Source: Brevibacillus parabrevis
GTDB lineage: Bacteria > Bacillota > Bacilli > Brevibacillales > Brevibacillaceae
NCBI RefSeq assembly: GCF_003710905.1
Contig: NZ_RHHV01000002.1
Coordinates: forward strand, 173,810 to 237,809
Reading direction: 5' to 3'
Length of the DNA: 64,000 bases
Part shown: one piece after another, positions 62,001 to 64,000 of the stretch
Layout: each line of letters opens with the position of its first letter
Position numbering within the stretch: position 1 is the first letter of the stretch
Notes under the pieces: model-generated
The model's input: the letters and a program-made list of their open reading frames with translations, nothing else
Told to the model about the DNA's origin: nothing
Databases searched by the model: none
Position numbers and translations under genes: made by a program

Positions 62001-64000
62001 ACACCGTTTGCTCCACCCGTCAGCTTCAGCTTGTAAACCTTCAGCGAGTTGTCCACGAAAGTTTGCTCGCCGCTGTAAAAGTCGCGCACAATCGCATTGG
62101 AAATCTGGTGAAGGTTGTAGTTCACATCGATTGTCCATGTAATTTCTTTCGTCTTGGCGTTGTATGTGCCCGTCTTGTTTCCGTTGTTCGTGGTGTAGCG
62201 GTCTGGAGTGACCGTAGCCGATTTGGTGATCGGTGTCTGTGGCGTACCGTTTTCGGTCCAGTTCAACGTCGCTTCGTTTTTGTAAGCGGCCGGACGGTCT
62301 TTGGACGTTGGATCGAATCTGGTTTCGTACGTGATCACATGGCTTTTGGTCAGTTTGTTCATGAACGTGATTTTAAAGCCTTTTGCGTAGTCGGGATTCG
62401 GTTCCAGCGTGTAGTCTGTGTCTTTTTGCAGCTCGTTCGTCCAATCGCTGACTTTCACACTTTCCGGGATGAGTGTCAGCCCCTGGCCTGCGTAGTTGTC
62501 CGTGATGAACAGGCCCGCGTCCATTTCCCAGTTGTCGCCGTTGAGATAGAGGGTCCATTCAATCGTTTTCTTGTCGTAATTGACCCGCTCTTTTTTGGCT
62601 GATTTCCAGAAAATTTCCTGGTTGATGTCCCTTGGAGCTTCCGCTGTATCGCCTGCGCTGTTTTCCACTTTGTTGATCACCGTGTATTTGTCTTCATGGA
62701 CCCGCTTTTTCGCTTTGGTTTGGTAGACGATCTCGTAAGCTGTTGTCACGTCTTCGGCAAACTGGAGCTTGAAGCCAGTCGGAGTGTCCGTTACGGTGTA
62801 GTTTGTAACAGCTCCTCCCGCCTTGGTTGCCTTTCCGTTATCGTCGATGCTCATTTGATAAACGGCGAAAGAGCCAGGCAAAAGCTCCTGATGATTCGTA
62901 TCGAATGTGTCCGCGATCCAGGCGTTGGCCTGCGGGATCGTTTTCTCATTGTAGTTGTACTGGATCGACCATGTAATGGTTTGGGTTTCCGATTTGTAGT
63001 CAGGCGCACCTTTGGTCAAGGGCTTGCTGTACTTGACCGAGACGCTTGCCGAGTCTTTCAGGGCATCAGGAAGATTGCTTCCTGTGACAGTGGCCTGGTT
63101 GGTAAACGTTTGATCTTTGCTTTCCGTGATCTTGGTTTTGTACGTGACTCGATAAGCGCTGTTGATATCGCCGAAATTAATTGTAAATCCGTTGGCTGTC
63201 GTCAACTTTTCAGGGGTAAAGGAAGTGATTTCGTCCTTTTGATTGACGAGGCCGTTCAGATTTACTTCCAGCGCGTACACTTTGATGGACGTCATGTCGA
63301 TTTCCAGACCGTTTGGAAGTTCATCTGTAAATACGGCGTCTTTTATCGGATGCTCCCCTTGGTTAAAATCAACCGTCCAGTCGATTTCGCTGGCGTTCAT
63401 CCCTTTGTTTGCTTTGGCTGCCTTTTTGATTTGGGTGTCGTTTTTGTTTTTGAAGTGAACCTGAATCGGGGCGACTCCGTCCAGTTTGAAGTCAATTTCC
63501 TGTCTGGTGCCCCCTTCAAACTTCAGTTCATCAAACTCGCGCCAAACAAAGAAGTAGCCGTTATCTACCTCTTGCCCGTCGTTGATGGAATCGTTGAAGG
63601 TAAAAGTGACCTGTCCGTCTGTTGTCACCTCGTACGTTCCGTAGCCTCCGTCGAGGTCTCCGGTCAAGACGCGGTCTGTTTTGAATTTGTCCGGTAATGG
63701 AAAGGAGAAAGTAGAGCCTTCGGAATAAGCATGGCCTGCTTCCAGCTTCCATGTGAAGTCGATTTGAACGCGCGATCCCTGGTCCGGTCGGATTTCCTCG
63801 ATGTTGTTCCCGTTTTTGTCCTTCATAACCACGCTGGTGATGATGTTCTCGGTTATGACGTCGCCTTGTGGGACAGGCACTTCAAGGACAGGCGGGGGAA
63901 CGGGGGGAGCGCTTGGCGATGGCGGGACAGAGCCGTCGCCCGGGACGGGACCCGTGCCTGTGCCGGGATTTGTGCCGGAGCCGTCACCGGGGTTGGTGCC
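59042..64000 (-). CDS. Giant LPXTG-anchored adhesin with collagen-binding-type and Cna-B repeats (N-terminus outside window)
   Basis: At least 1650 residues are visible; the frame stays open to the right edge through a Gly/Pro/Thr linker, so the GTG at 63880 is not the true start. In order: a Pro/Gly linker, an adhesive beta-domain, about five collagen-binding (Cna-A-like) domains (63.5-61.3 kb), six Cna-B/SpaA domains (61.3-59.55 kb), KPDKPD repeats, a collagen-like GTPGQP tract, the sorting signal LPQTGEE, a hydrophobic helix and RRK tail. Cna-B domains show the Lys (LLKID/LTKV), Glu (FVEKT/VETKAP) and Asn (LTNK/VENK) expected for isopeptide bonds. The last four form two near-identical pairs, a tandem duplication. 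Sortase is not in the window. Confidence 0.92.
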   Translation of the reverse strand, partial: GTNPGDGSGTNPGTGTGPVPGDGSVPPSPSAPPVPPPVLEVPVPQGDVITENIITSVVMKDKNGNNIEEIRPDQGSRVQIDFTWKLEAGHAYSEGSTFSFPLPDKFKTDRVLTGDLDGGYGTYEVTTDGQVTFTFNDSINDGQEVDNGYFFVWREFDELKFEGGTRQEIDFKLDGVAPIQVHFKNKNDTQIKKAAKANKGMNASEIDWTVDFNQGEHPIKDAVFTDELPNGLEIDMTSIKVYALEVNLNGLVNQKDEITSFTPEKLTTANGFTINFGDINSAYRVTYKTKITESKDQTFTNQATVTGSNLPDALKDSASVSVKYSKPLTKGAPDYKSETQTITWSIQYNYNEKTIPQANAWIADTFDTNHQELLPGSFAVYQMSIDDNGKATKAGGAVTNYTVTDTPTGFKLQFAEDVTTAYEIVYQTKAKKRVHEDKYTVINKVENSAGDTAEAPRDINQEIFWKSAKKERVNYDKKTIEWTLYLNGDNWEMDAGLFITDNYAGQGLTLIPESVKVSDWTNELQKDTDYTLEPNPDYAKGFKITFMNKLTKSHVITYETRFDPTSKDRPAAYKNEATLNWTENGTPQTPITKSATVTPDRYTTNNGNKTGTYNAKTKEITWTIDVNYNLHQISNAIVRDFYSGEQTFVDNSLKVYKLKLTGGANGVEVVDEEIPFSNFQKLKENGNDGFEIHLGEIKSAVRITYKTSLENLPVQSEYTNKATLHDSDTSTPPLFTGSTTVKPKYGGDYLLKTGRQGTGAESEYAFWSIMINPSQSQIAAVSQLKDTLSANQILLQDSFKLYTTDVSANGALFKSTELDAAEYTLHTEGNSFSITFKNELHTAYILEYQSFINADDGEKIDNKASFAGKTVVGVDDKGNEGIKVKLSGAGGGANTPGKGHIQVIKKDADTKEPLAGAEFGLYDKSGATLLEKIVTDADGLALFKNYKYKTYKLKEISAPAGYVIPDEYRSGKELILKASGTPDPAVPYTLEITVENKLLRQGFELTKVDSENAAKQLDGAVFLLQFDKNGTFEDVAELTTGPDGKLFKGDLPTGDYRLVEKTAPKGYKLDTTPQTFTIVANQTEIVKLTMKNEKNVGSVELLKIDHFTQEPLAGVTFDLLDADDKVVQSGLATNAEGKITVPNLKAGSYQFVEKTTLPDYQLATPLKFDLVDEGTLTLTLTNKLIPGSVKLTKVRAGYPNHKLKGAVFTLEDENGQTVKDKDGLELKELTTDDNGELIVENLNPGKYQFVETKAPAGYMRTSKPIAFEIKRNQVQGKHVEVIAENQVITGIPQAGSVELLKIDHFTKEPLAGVTFDLVDADGKVVQSGLITDANGKIHVENLQPGTYKFVETKALADYQLADPLRFDLTAGDPLSLTLTNKLIPGSVKLIKVKAGNANRKLAGAVFTLEDENGRTVQDNLTTDENGELIVENLNPGKYEFIETKAPAGYEKDSTPIAFVVQKGQTKGNHVEVVVENKVKTGGGTDPDPEEPTKPEKPEKPDKPDKPDKPDKPDTPEQPGTPEQPGTPGQPGTPGQPGTPGQPGTPGQPGTPGQPGTSGQSGTPGQPATPEQSGNPEQTNNAGQTASPGTPAQPTESAGSKNANVQNNADEAFPSGNVLPQTGEEAPTGYLLAGISSLLIGLSILLYRRKSAV
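59300..59525 (-). repeat. Coding tandem repeats: 18-bp collagen-like (GTPGQP) and 9-bp (KPD) units
   Basis: About eight consecutive 18-bp units (GGAGTGCCTGGCTGTCCC and variants on the plus strand) encode GTPGQP, and adjacent 9-bp units encode PDK. They are part of the adhesin's wall-spanning stalk and likely vary in number between strains. Confidence 0.85.

Overview
The window looks like the chromosome of a Brevibacillus-type, Gram-positive, aerobic spore-former (Paenibacillaceae). The support is strong AGGAGG-type ribosome sites, frequent TTG/GTG starts, an oxygenase-only nitric oxide synthase, Tat and lipoprotein signals, an LPXTG surface protein, split glycine decarboxylase subunits, and Fur, BlaI and GlpP type controls. 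No tRNA, rRNA, CRISPR array, transposase or prophage was seen. The species is inferred, not proven.

Left third (1-17.3 kb). Two divergent sigma-54 circuits occur. In the first, an enhancer-binding activator (4477-6231) faces an SDR dehydrogenase-gcvPA-gcvPB operon that has a perfect -24/-12 promoter (4251-4266) and a paired upstream site. In the second, a PAS-AAA+ activator (12875-14278) sits just before gabT-gabD, again with a perfect -24/-12 promoter (14398-14413) and AT-rich palindromic sites. Between them lie an arylamine N-acetyltransferase, a 1.4 kb gene-free region holding four 206-bp foldback elements in two tandem pairs, a BlaI/BlaR1 pair whose BlaR1 carries a degenerate M23 domain, a methyltransferase and a large regulator-like protein of unknown function.

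Middle (17.5-40 kb). There is a purine permease-phosphoribosyltransferase pair. A four-gene operon (UbiA-type prenyltransferase, SMR-type membrane protein, divergent PAP2, GT-C glycosyltransferase) resembles a polyprenyl-phosphate-pentose pathway. It is followed by a Fur-controlled efeOBU iron system, GntR and TetR regulators, an RND efflux pair, and a glycerol-3-phosphate operon (HAD phosphatase, ugpC-B-A-E, TIM-barrel protein, glpP). That operon is preceded by a structured terminator leader on which GlpP may act.

Right third (40-64 kb). A Fur-boxed LysR gene precedes a long Fur-boxed operon of eleven genes: FmdE-like protein, a Dpp/Nik-type ABC importer with a permease-ATPase fusion, two ThuA-like proteins, an FtsEX-like pair, an exported coiled-coil protein and a His-rich membrane-anchored protein. 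I know of no described system with this composition. Next comes a MefA-like macrolide exporter with a 7-residue leader peptide ending in Arg-Met-Arg and a terminator before the gene, which reads as a macrolide-sensing attenuator. Then follow nitric oxide synthase, an orphan Fur-boxed siderophore-binding lipoprotein, a family-10-like glycoside hydrolase, a lipase, and a very large LPXTG adhesin that runs off the right edge.

All functional names come from motif recognition. No database search was run.
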